Shown piece after piece: positions 34,508 through 42,943 of a DNA stretch of 64,000 nucleotides (within the stretch, counting starts at the first letter, position 1; the number at the start of each line of letters is the position of its first letter). The DNA lies in the NCBI RefSeq assembly GCF_000725485.1, contig NZ_JOAG01000021.1, positions 62,001 to 126,000 of the forward strand, read 5' to 3'. The position numbers were made by a program, and so were the translations under genes. Below the pieces are notes generated by a model that had not been told where the DNA came from, did not search any database, and saw nothing but the letters and a program-made list of their open reading frames with translations. Source of the stretch: Nonomuraea candida. GTDB lineage: Bacteria > Actinomycetota > Actinomycetes > Streptosporangiales > Streptosporangiaceae.

Positions 34508-35293
34508 ATGTCCTTGACCACCCCGCTCGCCCCGGTCCCGGTCGCCTCGCCCATGCCCGCCGCGCTGGAGGGCCGCACCGTGCTGATCGTCGGGGGCAGC
34601 TCCGGCATCGGCCTGGCCGCCGGCGCGCTGCTGGCCTCCGTCGGGGCCCGGGTCGCGCTCATGGCGCGCGACGCGGCCCGCCTGTCGGCCGCGGCCGGCG
34701 GCATCCGCGAAACCACTTCCGCCCCCGTGATCGAGCTGGCGGGTGACGGGACCGACGAGGGCGCCCTGGAGGGGGCGTTCGACCGGCTCGGCCAGGTGGA
34801 CCACGTGCTGGTGACGGCGGGCGGGTTCGCCGCCGGGCCGCTGCTGGAGACGCCGCGCGAGCGGGTCGGCCAGGCCGTGGACGGGCGGATCTGGGGCGCG
34901 TACGCGGCCGCCCGCGCCGCCGCCGGCCGCCTGCCCGCGGGCGGTTCGCTCACGTTCAGCTCGGGGGTCTACCTGAGCCGCCCCATCCCCGGCGCCTCGG
35001 CCTCCATCGCGGCCATCGGCGCCGTCGAGGGGCTCACGAAGGCGCTGGCGGTGGAGCTGGCGCCGCGCCGGCTGCGGGTCAACGCGATCAGGTACGGCGT
35101 CGTGGACACGCCGCTGGCGCGCGGCGCCTTCGGCCTGGCCGACGACGCGGCCATGGCGGCGGCCGGTCAGGGGGCGCCGCTCGGCCGCTTCGCCACGGCG
35201 GAGGAGGCGGCCTCGGCCGCGCTGTTCCTCATGGCCAACGGCTACGTGACCGGGTCGGTGATCACCGTGGACGGCGGCCAGAGCCTCGCCTGA
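34508..35293 (+). CDS. SDR-family protein lacking the YxxxK catalytic pair
   Basis: A 261-residue short-chain dehydrogenase fold with cofactor loop GGSSGIG (29-35) and C-terminal YVTGSVITVDGGQSLA. In the helix that normally carries Y-x-x-x-K the sequence reads ASIAAIGAVEGLTKAL; aligned with the usual AYxASKGAVEGL, the Tyr is Ser and the Lys is Ile. A small SDR branch with this feature exists, and its chemistry is unclear. The cofactor site looks intact, so it may bind NAD(P) without standard catalysis. ATG 34508 follows GAGGAGAG. Controlled by the divergent TetR. Confidence 0.85.
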   Translation: MSLTTPLAPVPVASPMPAALEGRTVLIVGGSSGIGLAAGALLASVGARVALMARDAARLSAAAGGIRETTSAPVIELAGDGTDEGALEGAFDRLGQVDHVLVTAGGFAAGPLLETPRERVGQAVDGRIWGAYAAARAAAGRLPAGGSLTFSSGVYLSRPIPGASASIAAIGAVEGLTKALAVELAPRRLRVNAIRYGVVDTPLARGAFGLADDAAMAAAGQGAPLGRFATAEEAASAALFLMANGYVTGSVITVDGGQSLA

Positions 35294-35317
35294 CGAGGCC
35301 CCGGCCTCCGGCCCGGG

Positions 35318-35938
35318 TCAGGAGGTCTCCTCCTGGGGGGCGTAGAAGCCGCTGGTGGCGGCGACGGCGGCGGCCACCGCGTCCGGGTCGCCGCCCGCCG
35401 CCAGGTACGCCTCGCCCCACGCCCGGCTGCTGCCCGTGATGAAGGCGCGGCCCTCCTCGGTCAGGTGGAACCCGGCCTCGTCGACGCCCTTCTCCCCGCC
35501 CGCCAGGTGCAGGCCCAGGCCGAGCAGCGCCAGGTCCCAGCCCACACCGGTCGCGCCGGGGCCGAACTGCGACCAGAACTCCGGCGGCACCTCAGCCGTG
35601 TGGGTCAGCTCGAACAGCGTGCCGCCGTCCTTGGCGGCCAGGCGCACCTCGACCTCGGAGAAGCCGGGGTCGGGGCCGAACAGCCAGGTGACCTTCAGCA
35701 GGCTCGGCGGCTCGCAGCGCAGGATCTCCCCGCCCGCGTTGCCTTCGAGCTGGTACGTGCCGCCCTGCCGCAGGTCGCCGGAGACGGGCATGAACCAGCG
35801 GCCCAGCCGCTCGGCGTCGGTGCAGGCCTGCCAGACGTCCTCCACCTCGGCGTCGTAGTGGCGGCGCAGCACCACGGTCTTACGCGTGCCGTCGAGCAGC
35901 TCCCGGTGGGCGCGGTTGAGATCGTCGACGAAGGTCAT
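35318..35938 (-). CDS. AHSA1-type SRPBCC protein
   Basis: A 206-residue SRPBCC protein (VVLRRHYDAEVEDVWQACTD, AERLGRWFMPVSGDLR) of the AHSA1 group, with a C-terminal extension GRAFITGSSRAWGEAYLAAG that many actinobacterial members carry. Coupled to the ArsR gene by ATGA. Same architecture as the pair at 7660-8513, but with a longer product. Ligand unknown. Confidence 0.87.
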   Translation of the reverse strand: MTFVDDLNRAHRELLDGTRKTVVLRRHYDAEVEDVWQACTDAERLGRWFMPVSGDLRQGGTYQLEGNAGGEILRCEPPSLLKVTWLFGPDPGFSEVEVRLAAKDGGTLFELTHTAEVPPEFWSQFGPGATGVGWDLALLGLGLHLAGGEKGVDEAGFHLTEEGRAFITGSSRAWGEAYLAAGGDPDAVAAAVAATSGFYAPQEETS

Positions 35939-36309
35939 GGGGTGTTCTCCCTCTCGGTTGTCATGCGGCGTTCCCGCTTGCCGCGGGCCAGCTCCGTGCC
36001 CAGCGCGTCCAGGCGCTGGTCCCAGAAACCGCGGAAGCGCTCCAGCCAGAGGTCGACCTCCCGCAGCGGCTCGGGCTCGACGGCGTAGAGCCGCCGGGTG
36101 CCCTCGGCCCGCACGCTGGCGAAGCCGTTGTCGCGCAGCACCCGCAGGTGCTGGGAGACGGCCGGCTGGGAGATGCCGAACTCGCGCTGTATCACGGCGG
36201 TGACCTCTCCGGAGCTGCGCTCACCGCCCGCGAGCAGCTCCAGGATCCGGCGGCGCACCGGATCTCCGAGGACGTCGAATGCGTGCACGAACCGGAGTGT
36301 TTCAGTCAT
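35935..36309 (-). CDS. ArsR-family regulator
   Basis: A 124-residue winged-helix protein (FVHAFDVLGDPVRRRILELL, FGISQPAVSQHLRVLRDNGF) with the C-terminal EPEPLREVDLWLERFRGFWD block shared with ArsR proteins paired with SRPBCC genes. ATG 36309 is 2 bp from a 10-bp AT palindrome (CTTATATAAG) that could be both -10 region and operator, implying a nearly leaderless, autorepressed message. Confidence 0.9.
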   Translation of the reverse strand: MTETLRFVHAFDVLGDPVRRRILELLAGGERSSGEVTAVIQREFGISQPAVSQHLRVLRDNGFASVRAEGTRRLYAVEPEPLREVDLWLERFRGFWDQRLDALGTELARGKRERRMTTERENTP

Positions 36310-36311
36310 GG

Positions 36312-36321
36312 CTTATATAAG
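36312..36321. promoter_or_regulatory. AT palindrome at the ArsR promoter
   Basis: CTTATATAAG is perfect and sits directly in front of ATG 36309 in GC-rich DNA. Likely -10 element overlapped by the operator. Confidence 0.55.
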
Positions 36322-36427
36322 TCAAGCCTGAAGAAAGGGAGGCGCCGCCCGACGGGCCCCGGCAGGGCCGGCCGTGCGGGTCCGGCCGTGCGAGTCCGGC
36401 GGGGTGGGTGGTTCGGGCCGTGACGGG

Positions 36428-37033
36428 TCAGTCGTCCAGGCCGCGCGCGCTCAGCGCCTCCCCCAGCGCGTCGGCGTGCCGCAACGAGCTGACCACCAGC
36501 GGCACCGCGAAGGCCCGCAGGCTGCGCTCCACGCCCCGGGCCCGCTGCGCCTCCCGTACGCGGGCGGCCAGCCCCGCCACCACCGGCACGCTCCGCACGG
36601 TCAGCGACAGCAGCAACGACAGCCGGAACGGGTCCAGCCCCACGAACCTGGCCGGCGACAGGCAGCGCTCCAGCGCCGCCATCATGGCCCCGGTGCGGGT
36701 CGTGAGCGTGACCAGCCCGGCCAGCGCCACGGCCAGCACCACCCGCAGCGTCGTCGAGATCGCCCCGTCGAGGCCGGCGAAGATCAGTTGCATCACGAAC
36801 AGCGCCACCGCGAACCAGCGCACCGGTCTGATCTGCGCCCACGCGGCGGCCACGCCCACCCGCGCCAGCGCGTACAGGGCCGCCGCCACCACGGCCGCCG
36901 CGGCCAGCGCCAGGGGCGTGCGCAGCAGCACCAGGGCCGTGCAGGCCAGGGCCAGCCCGGCCAGCTTGACCCCGGCGGGCAGCCGGTGCAGGACCGAGGA
37001 GCCGGGGACGTACGCGCCGGTCAGGCCGTTCAC
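36428..37033 (-). CDS. bioN: Energy-coupling factor transmembrane protein EcfT (BioN-like)
   Basis: A 201-residue integral membrane protein with about four to five helices and the cytoplasmic coupling motif near the C-terminus (REAQRARGVERSLRAFAVPL, an AxxARG-type signature). EcfT connects the substrate-binding protein (here BioY) to the ATPase. GTG 37033 overlaps the EcfA stop as GTGA. Last gene of the biotin operon. The biotin assignment comes from BioY at the operon head. Confidence 0.87.
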   Translation of the reverse strand: MNGLTGAYVPGSSVLHRLPAGVKLAGLALACTALVLLRTPLALAAAAVVAAALYALARVGVAAAWAQIRPVRWFAVALFVMQLIFAGLDGAISTTLRVVLAVALAGLVTLTTRTGAMMAALERCLSPARFVGLDPFRLSLLLSLTVRSVPVVAGLAARVREAQRARGVERSLRAFAVPLVVSSLRHADALGEALSARGLDD

Positions 37034-37743
37034 GCCATGAGCTTCCGGTAGTGGCCGATGGCCTCCTGCGGGGAGCCGTCGGCGACGACGCGGCCCTCGT
37101 CGAGCACCAGCACCCGGTCGAAGTCCGCCAGCAGCGGCAGGTCGTGGGTGACCACCACCACCTGCTGCGGCATGTCGCGCAGCAGGGCCGCGACCTGGCG
37201 GGAGTGGCGCAGGTCCAGCAGCGTGGTGGGCTCGTCCATGACCAGGATGTCCGGCTCCAGCACCATCACCGCGCACAGCGCCAGAAGCTGCTTCTGGCCT
37301 CCCGACAGGTGGTGGGCGGGATGGTCGGCGTGGCCGGCCAGGCCGTACCGGGACAGCACCTCCGTCACCCGCCGGTCGACCTCCTCGCGGGCCAGGCCCT
37401 TGCGGCGCAGCGAGAACGCGACGTCCTCGGCCACCGTCGGCATGACGATCTGCGCGTCGGGATCGGTGAACAGGAACCCGACGCGGCGCCTGATCCTGGC
37501 GGCTTGGCGGCGGGTGTCCAGGCCGAGCACGGTGACGCTGCCGAACGTGGGCAGCGCCAGGCCGTTGATCAGTCGGGCGAGCGTGCTCTTGCCCGAGCCG
37601 TTGGCGCCCACCACGCCGACGCGCCGCTCGGGCAGTGACGCGGTGACGCCGCGCAGCACGTCGCGCGTGCCGAGGCGTACGTGCACGTCGGCGAAGTCGA
37701 TGCGCACTTCGGGGTCGATGCGCACCTCAGGGTCGATGCTCAC
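37030..37743 (-). CDS. bioM: Energy-coupling factor ATPase EcfA (BioM-like)
   Basis: A 237-residue ABC ATPase: Walker A GANGSGKST, Q-loop region FTDPDAQ, signature LSGGQKQ, Walker B ILVMDEPT and H-loop VTHD. Single ATPase, so presumably a homodimer, as in BioMNY. The N-terminus is built from an 18-bp triplication encoding DPEVRI units, so three in-frame GTG codons with a GAGGTG context compete; I take the first (37743), 1 bp behind the thiolase stop. Powers biotin uptake through EcfT and BioY. Confidence 0.88.
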   Translation of the reverse strand: MSIDPEVRIDPEVRIDFADVHVRLGTRDVLRGVTASLPERRVGVVGANGSGKSTLARLINGLALPTFGSVTVLGLDTRRQAARIRRRVGFLFTDPDAQIVMPTVAEDVAFSLRRKGLAREEVDRRVTEVLSRYGLAGHADHPAHHLSGGQKQLLALCAVMVLEPDILVMDEPTTLLDLRHSRQVAALLRDMPQQVVVVTHDLPLLADFDRVLVLDEGRVVADGSPQEAIGHYRKLMA

Positions 37744-37749
37744 CTCAGG
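37696..37749. repeat. 3 x 18-bp repeat over the thiolase stop and EcfA start
   Basis: Units at 37696-37713, 37714-37731 and 37732-37749 (GTCGATGCGCACCTCAGG with one or two changes). On the minus strand each supplies CCTGAGGTG, so the duplication multiplies the thiolase stop context and the EcfA start context. Confidence 0.92.
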
Positions 37750-38911
37750 CCACCTCGAACAGCGCGGCCACGCCCAGCCCGCCGCCGACCGCGGCCGCCG
37801 CCAGGCCCAGCGTGCCGGGCGGGGCGGCGGCGCGGACGAGCCGGCCGAACAGCCGGGTGACCACGACCGCGCCGGTGGCGCCCCACGGGTGGCCCAGCGC
37901 CAGCGCCCCGCCGTCCGCGCACACGCGCCCGTCGTCGGCGCCCAGCGGATCGAGCCCGAGCGCGTCGGTCACCGCCAGCACCTGCGCCGCGAACGCCTCC
38001 ACGATCTCCACCGCCGCGACCCGCTCCAAGTCCACCCCCGTACGTGACAGAACCCGCCGGATCGCGGGCACCGGCCCCCACCCGGGCAGCGCGGGATCGC
38101 ACCCGACGACGGCCCCGGCGACCAGCCGCAGCCCCGGACGTCCCGCGCGCAGCCGCTCGGGCACGATGGCCACGGCCGCGGCGCCGTCGCTGACCGGGGA
38201 GGAATTACCGGCCGTCACTGTACCTTCCGCCACGAACGCCGCAGGCAGGCGGGCCAGCGACGCCGCCCGCAGCGGGCGCGGGCGCTGGTCGTCGGAGCGG
38301 CCCTCGATCGGCACGATCTCCGCCGCGAACCGGCCCGCCTGCCGGGCGGCCAGCGCGCGGGCGTGGCTGCGGCGGGCGTAGGCGTCCTGCCGCTCGCGAT
38401 CGACGCCGTACGCCGCCGCCAGGGCCTCGGCCGCCGGCCCCATGTCGGGGTCGGGGTGGCCGTCGGGGGCGAAGGGCGCCCGGGGGTAGGGCGTCTCCGC
38501 TCCCCTGAACGTCCGCAGCGGCGCGGTCGAGGCGCTCTCCGCCCCGCCGGCGACCACCAGCTCGGCCTCCCCCGCGCGCACCGCCTGCCCGGCCACCAGG
38601 ATCGCGGCCAGGCCGCTGCCGCACTGCCGGTCCACGGTCAGCCCGGGCACCTCGTGCCCCAGCCCGGCACGCAGCGCCGCCACGCGGGCCACGTTCCCGC
38701 CGGGCCCCATGCAGTTGCCCAGCACCACGTCGTCCACCCGCGCGCCCGCCGGCCCGGCTGATCCCGCCGGCTCCGCCGTCCCGTCCAGGTCCGCGAGCAC
38801 GGCGGCGATCACGGGGGCGGCCAGCCGGTCGACGGTCAGGTCCCGGAACGCGTGGCCGGCCGTGCCGATCGGCGTGCGCCGCGCCGCCACCACCACGGGC
38901 GCCTCGCCCAT
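37745..38911 (-). CDS. Thiolase-family protein (YhfS-like)
   Basis: A 388-residue thiolase fold. The acyl-accepting Cys97 is present in DRQCGSGL, and the GGALALGHPWGATGA His near 341 too. The second catalytic Cys, normally in a CxGGG motif near the C-terminus, is Ala (AAAVGGGLG). That suggests altered chemistry: it may acylate without standard Claisen condensation. TGATG overlap with the ligase gene and close spacing to EcfA place it in the BioY operon, like yhfS beside bioY-type yhfU in Bacillus subtilis. A role in making or salvaging a biotin precursor is inferred. Confidence 0.85.
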   Translation of the reverse strand: MGEAPVVVAARRTPIGTAGHAFRDLTVDRLAAPVIAAVLADLDGTAEPAGSAGPAGARVDDVVLGNCMGPGGNVARVAALRAGLGHEVPGLTVDRQCGSGLAAILVAGQAVRAGEAELVVAGGAESASTAPLRTFRGAETPYPRAPFAPDGHPDPDMGPAAEALAAAYGVDRERQDAYARRSHARALAARQAGRFAAEIVPIEGRSDDQRPRPLRAASLARLPAAFVAEGTVTAGNSSPVSDGAAAVAIVPERLRAGRPGLRLVAGAVVGCDPALPGWGPVPAIRRVLSRTGVDLERVAAVEIVEAFAAQVLAVTDALGLDPLGADDGRVCADGGALALGHPWGATGAVVVTRLFGRLVRAAAPPGTLGLAAAAVGGGLGVAALFEVA

Positions 38912-40284
38912 CAGACCAGCCGCCTGATGCCGGGGTCGCCGCCCGCCAACCGGGCCGCGACCAGGGCCCGCGCGGGCTTGCCCGTCGGGGTGCGCGGCAG
39001 GCTCGGCACGGTGTACCAGCGGCGGGGCCGCTGCGCCGCGTCCAGCCCGCCCCTGGCCACGGCCTCCAGCAGGGCGCGCGGCGGCGCCGGCTCGGCCTCG
39101 ACGACCGCGGTCACCACGGCGCCGAGTGACGGGTGCGGCGATCCGATCACCACGATGTCGCCCACGCCGGGCACCTTCCGCAGCACCTCCTCGACGTCCT
39201 CGGGCACGACGGTGGCGCCGCCGGTCTGGATCGCGCCGTCGCCGCGCCCGCGCAGCCGCAACACCTGCCCTGCCCGGTACGGCTCCGCCAGGTCGCCCAC
39301 GGTCAGCCAGCCGTCGCCGTCGCGGCGCAGCGGCCCGGTCACGCCGCCCAGGTAGCCCTCGGCCGACCACGGCGACCGCGCCCACACCTCGCCGAGCCCG
39401 TCGGAGGCGCGGGGGCGCACCTCGATCTCGACCCCGGGGAACGGGCGCAGCCCGCCGCCGTCGGCGTCCACGGCCACGAACGACAGCTCGGTGGCACCGT
39501 AGTAGGCCACCACCCGGACCCCGGCCGCGTCCGCCGTGGCCCGCGCGCCGGGGTCCAGCGCCGCGCCGCCGACCACGGCCACGCGCAGCGCGCCCGGGTG
39601 GCGCAGCACGTCGGGCAGCCGGTGCGGCACCACGTGCACCACCGTGGCGCGGGCGAGGTGCCCGGCCAGCGCGCCGCCCGGCCAGCGGCCGGGAACGACG
39701 GCGGTCGCGCCGGTGGCCAGGGTGTGCAGGGCGGCGAAGGCGTACAGGGAGGAGACCAGCGGGCCGGGCACGAGCACCACGTCGTCGGGGCCGATGCCGG
39801 TCAGCTCGTCCAGGTGGGGGAAGGAGCCGGTCCAGGAGGCGCGCGTGCGCACGATGGCGCGCGGCCTGCCGGTGCTGCCCGAGCTGAAGCAGGCCCAGGC
39901 CAGGTCATCGGGGCGGGCCCGGACGGGCACGGGGTCGCCGGGCTCGTACGGCAGCGGCGCGTCGAGCGGGAAGGCGTTCAGCGGGCCGGTGAGCAGCGGG
40001 CCGGTGAGCAGGGCCCACCGCTCGCGGTCCCAGGAGTGGTCGCCGGCCAGCGGGGTCGCGCCCGCCAGGTCGGCGGCCAGCACGGCGACGAGCAGGTCGG
40101 CGGGGTCGGCCAGGCCGGCCGCCACCAGCGTGCCGGGGCCGATGCCCCGTCGCAGCAGGTGGCGGGCGGCGCCGTGGATCCGGTCGGCGAGCTCGGCGTA
40201 CGTCAGCTCGCTGCGGGGGCCGCACACCGCCGGCCGGTCAGGGCGTTCGGCGGCGTGGGCCATCACGTGTCGTGCTACGGGCAT
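38911..40284 (-). CDS. AMP-forming acyl-CoA ligase (YhfT-like)
   Basis: A 457-residue adenylate-forming enzyme: phosphate loop SSGSTGRPR, YYGATE (A5), GDLAEP (A7) and the C-terminal catalytic Lys in TPTGKPAR. Shorter than typical 500-550-residue acyl-CoA synthetases, with a reduced N-terminal part. Expected to activate a carboxylic acid as acyl-CoA. It lies 7 bp behind BioY and is coupled to the thiolase. This gene set matches yhfU-yhfT-yhfS of Bacillus, so the substrate may be a biotin-related acid such as pimelate, but no residue shows it. ATG 40284, with MAHAAERP (40263) as alternative. Confidence 0.85.
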   Translation of the reverse strand: MPVARHVMAHAAERPDRPAVCGPRSELTYAELADRIHGAARHLLRRGIGPGTLVAAGLADPADLLVAVLAADLAGATPLAGDHSWDRERWALLTGPLLTGPLNAFPLDAPLPYEPGDPVPVRARPDDLAWACFSSGSTGRPRAIVRTRASWTGSFPHLDELTGIGPDDVVLVPGPLVSSLYAFAALHTLATGATAVVPGRWPGGALAGHLARATVVHVVPHRLPDVLRHPGALRVAVVGGAALDPGARATADAAGVRVVAYYGATELSFVAVDADGGGLRPFPGVEIEVRPRASDGLGEVWARSPWSAEGYLGGVTGPLRRDGDGWLTVGDLAEPYRAGQVLRLRGRGDGAIQTGGATVVPEDVEEVLRKVPGVGDIVVIGSPHPSLGAVVTAVVEAEPAPPRALLEAVARGGLDAAQRPRRWYTVPSLPRTPTGKPARALVAARLAGGDPGIRRLV

Positions 40285-40291
40285 CGAGGGG

Positions 40292-40900
40292 TCAACGCCC
40301 CCTGGCGGCGCGCATGCGCTCCTGGTGCACGGCGGGCACCGCGTCCGGGTAGGCCCGCTGGGTGCCCCTGACCACGACGGCCGCGAGCACCGCCTTGATC
40401 AGGTCGCCGGGCAGGAAGCCCGCGCTGAGCAGGGCCGTCTTCCCCAGCGAGAGCCCGGTGATCATGGACTGCACGGGGATGCCGAACAGGTAGACCACAC
40501 CGATGCCGCCGACCACGCAGGCCGCGAACAGGCGGACGGCGGACGGGTCGCGGCCGGCCCGCTCCACCAGCCAGCCGGTCGCCGCCGCCCCGAACACCCA
40601 CCCGGCCAGGAACCCGGCCGACGGCGCGGCGAACACGCCGAGCCCGCCCCGGCCCCCGGCCAGCAGCGGCAGCCCGGCGGCCACCAGCACCAGCAGCACC
40701 ACGACGGCCAGCGCGCCGCGCCAGGAGCCGAGGATCGCCCCGGCCAGCATGACGCCCAGCGTCTGCAGCGTGATGGGGACCACGTTGCCGAAGACGTTCA
40801 GCGTGCCGGGCAGGCCGAGCACCCCGATGAGCGCCGCGAACACGGCCACCCTCGCCAGCGTCTGCGTCGCGAGGCGGCGCTGTTTTCCTTCATCCTTCAT
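40292..40900 (-). CDS. bioY: Biotin-specific ECF substrate-binding protein BioY
   Basis: A 202-residue membrane protein with six predicted helices. The family block VPITLQTLGVMLAGAILGSWRG and the GGRGGLGVFAAPSAGFLAGW stretch (biotin pocket) are well conserved, as is the C-terminal LPGDLIKAVLAA. Binds biotin and works with EcfT and EcfA encoded downstream. ATG 40900. First gene of the operon. I see no BirA- or BioQ-type dyad in the 90 bp upstream. Confidence 0.93.
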   Translation of the reverse strand: MKDEGKQRRLATQTLARVAVFAALIGVLGLPGTLNVFGNVVPITLQTLGVMLAGAILGSWRGALAVVVLLVLVAAGLPLLAGGRGGLGVFAAPSAGFLAGWVFGAAATGWLVERAGRDPSAVRLFAACVVGGIGVVYLFGIPVQSMITGLSLGKTALLSAGFLPGDLIKAVLAAVVVRGTQRAYPDAVPAVHQERMRAARGR

Positions 40901-40991
40901 GGGGTCGATCCCACACCAGAACGGCCACGCTCAGGCATGGAGGTATCCCACAACATTGCCCCCGATCATCTGCGAGCGATCGATACCTCCT

Positions 40992-41639
40992 TCACAACCG
41001 GCTGCTGCCGCAACGGGCCGCCCGGAACGTCTCGGTTATCCGCTCCTGCCGGTTCTTGAAGTCTGATGCGGACAGTACCTGGTTCGGCAGGGTGAACGTG
41101 AGCTGCCGGGACACGCCCGACACCCGGGGCGACAGGGTGATCTCGATCCGGTCGGGCGCGAGCGCCTCGCGGTCGGGGTAGTGCAGGCGCACCCGGTAGC
41201 CCGACACGGAGCCGTCGCCCTCCAGGCAGGCGCGGGCGCCGTCCTCGACCTGCTTCATCAGGCCCTGGTTGATCTGCCGGCCCCGCAGCGGGACCAGGTT
41301 GTAACGCATGCTGACGCCGTGGAAGGAGGCGGCGATGAGGTGGCCACCGTTCCAGTCGCCCGCACCGGCCCAGTTGCCGACCGTGCTCTGGCACTCGCCG
41401 CGCGGGGCCGATCGGTCCACGAGGTTCTCGGCCAGGGCCTCGACGGGGCGTCCGGTGTCGTCGGTGGTGAAGGTCTGGCGGTTGGCGCGGTAGGTGTGGT
41501 CCGGCTTCAGGAGCCGCTCGCAGGGGGCGGCGTCGGGCGCGGTCGAGTGCGTGGTCAGCGGGGCCGCCGCCCCTGCGGTGAGCAGCAGGGCGGCGGCGCT
41601 CGCACGTCTCAGGGCAGGCAGGATTCCGGTCGCGGGCAC
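40992..41639 (-). CDS. Secreted DNA/RNA non-specific endonuclease-like protein
   Basis: A 215-residue exported protein (signal peptide to about residue 26: LRRASAAALLLTAGAAAP). The core GDWNGGHLIAASFHG, YNLVPLRGRQINQG follows the beta-beta-alpha-metal nuclease pattern of DNA/RNA non-specific endonucleases: general-base His100 and metal-side Asn114/Asn124. Two Cys pairs could form disulfides. GTG 41639 has GAGGAA 7 bp upstream. May scavenge nucleic acid or act as a toxin; no immunity gene is adjacent. Not coupled to BioY in front. Confidence 0.72.
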   Translation of the reverse strand: MPATGILPALRRASAAALLLTAGAAAPLTTHSTAPDAAPCERLLKPDHTYRANRQTFTTDDTGRPVEALAENLVDRSAPRGECQSTVGNWAGAGDWNGGHLIAASFHGVSMRYNLVPLRGRQINQGLMKQVEDGARACLEGDGSVSGYRVRLHYPDREALAPDRIEITLSPRVSGVSRQLTFTLPNQVLSASDFKNRQERITETFRAARCGSSRL

Positions 41640-41813
41640 GGGGCGTTCCTCTCGGAATGGGGGGATCGCCGGCGCCAGCCGATGGAGGGGACGGCAAATC
41701 GCCGTATCGGCCGCCTCGTCGGCTTTGTCGCGATATTCGTGCCCGTGACGCGAATCACATAACGTTGCCTGATGGTTACTGTTCGTGGTTGCCGCAGGTA
41801 GGTCGGCGGCAGG

Positions 41814-42878
41814 TCAGGCGGCCAGGCGCAGGGCGCGGGCCACGTCCGCGGTGGCGGCGGAGGTCTCCGTGGCGGTGTAGCCGTCGCGCATGGAGGCGTC
41901 GAGATCCTTCAGCCCGTTGCCGCTGAGCGTGATGACGACGCGCAGCCCCGGCTCCAGCTCTCCCCTGGCGTGCCGGTCGAGCAGCCCCGCCACGCCGGCG
42001 GCCGAGGCCGGCTCGGCGAAGACGCCGTCGCGGCGGGCCAGCATCCGGTACGCCGCGAAGATCTGCTCGTCGGTCACCGCGGCGATCAGCCCGCCCGACT
42101 CGTCGCGGGCCGCGACGGCGCCGTCCCAGGTGGCGGGGTGGCCGACGCTGATCGCGGTGGCGTCCGTGCGGGGCACGGCGACCGGCTCGCCGTGCACGAG
42201 CGGGGCCGCGCCGGCCGCCTGGAAGCCCCACATGCGCGGCAGCGTGGCCGACAGGCCCGCCTCGTGGTAGGTGCGGTAGCCGCCCCAGGTGGCGGTGATG
42301 TTGCCGCCGTTGCCCACGGGCAGGCAGTGCACGTCGGGTGCGCCGCCGAGGGCGTCGGCGATCTCGTAGGCCACGGTGCGCTGCCCGGCCAGGCGCAGCT
42401 CGTTGCCGACCGAGTTGACCAGCGCGATCGGGTGGTGGGCGGCCAGCTCGCGGGCCACACGCAGGCAATCGTCGAAGGTGCCGTCGATCTCGACGATCTC
42501 GGCGCCGTACCGCACGGCCTGGCTCAGCTTGCCCAGCGCCACGCGGCCCCTGGGCACCAGGACGGCGGCCGTCACGCCGGCGCGGGCGGCGTAGGCGGCG
42601 GCCGAGGCGCTGGTGTTGCCGGTGGAGGCGCAGATGACGGCCTCGGCGCCGGCTTCGGCCGCCCGGCTGATCGCCACCGTCATGCCGCGGTCCTTGAACG
42701 AGCCCGTCGGGTTGGCGCCCTCGACTTTGAGCCAGACCTCGCAGCCGGTGAGGCCGGACAGGTGCGCCGAGCGCAGCAGGGGCGTGTTGCCCTCGTTGAG
42801 CGAGATGGCGGGGGTCTCCGGGGTGACCGGCAACCAGCGCCGGTAGGGGCTGTCGATGAGGCCGTGCCAGGTTGTCAT
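41814..42878 (-). CDS. thrC: Threonine synthase
   Basis: A 354-residue fold-type II PLP enzyme converting O-phosphohomoserine to threonine. The Schiff-base Lys62 is in [25 protein letters not shown] and [14 protein letters not shown] are phosphate/PLP-binding loops. Length fits the short threonine-synthase class of actinomycetes. ATG 42878 ([18 protein letters not shown]). Divergent from an RpiR-type regulator with repeated GTAACAyTTGT elements in the gap. A second copy outside the usual hom-thrC-thrB cluster is likely, so this one may serve a special pathway. Confidence 0.87.
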   Translation of the reverse strand: MTTWHGLIDSPYRRWLPVTPETPAISLNEGNTPLLRSAHLSGLTGCEVWLKVEGANPTGSFKDRGMTVAISRAAEAGAEAVICASTGNTSASAAAYAARAGVTAAVLVPRGRVALGKLSQAVRYGAEIVEIDGTFDDCLRVARELAAHHPIALVNSVGNELRLAGQRTVAYEIADALGGAPDVHCLPVGNGGNITATWGGYRTYHEAGLSATLPRMWGFQAAGAAPLVHGEPVAVPRTDATAISVGHPATWDGAVAARDESGGLIAAVTDEQIFAAYRMLARRDGVFAEPASAAGVAGLLDRHARGELEPGLRVVITLSGNGLKDLDASMRDGYTATETSAATADVARALRLAA

Positions 42879-42888
42879 GCCCCGCACC

Positions 42889-42939
42889 GTAACACTTGTT
42901 CCGGATATTTCGTCAAACGGTGGTTGCTGTAACATTTGT
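42889..42939. promoter_or_regulatory. Two direct repeats in the thrC/RpiR divergent spacer
   Basis: GTAACACTTGT (42889-42899) and GTAACATTTGT (42929-42939) are exactly 40 bp apart, start to start, the same face of the helix. AT-rich against the background. Candidate binding sites of the RpiR-type regulator, covering both promoters. Confidence 0.6.
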
Positions 42940-42943
42940 CATT

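Noticed and set aside
40992..41639. Secreted nuclease as a polymorphic toxin with immunity gene
   Set aside because: No trafficking domain, and no small immunity-like gene beside it; plain secreted nuclease is simpler.
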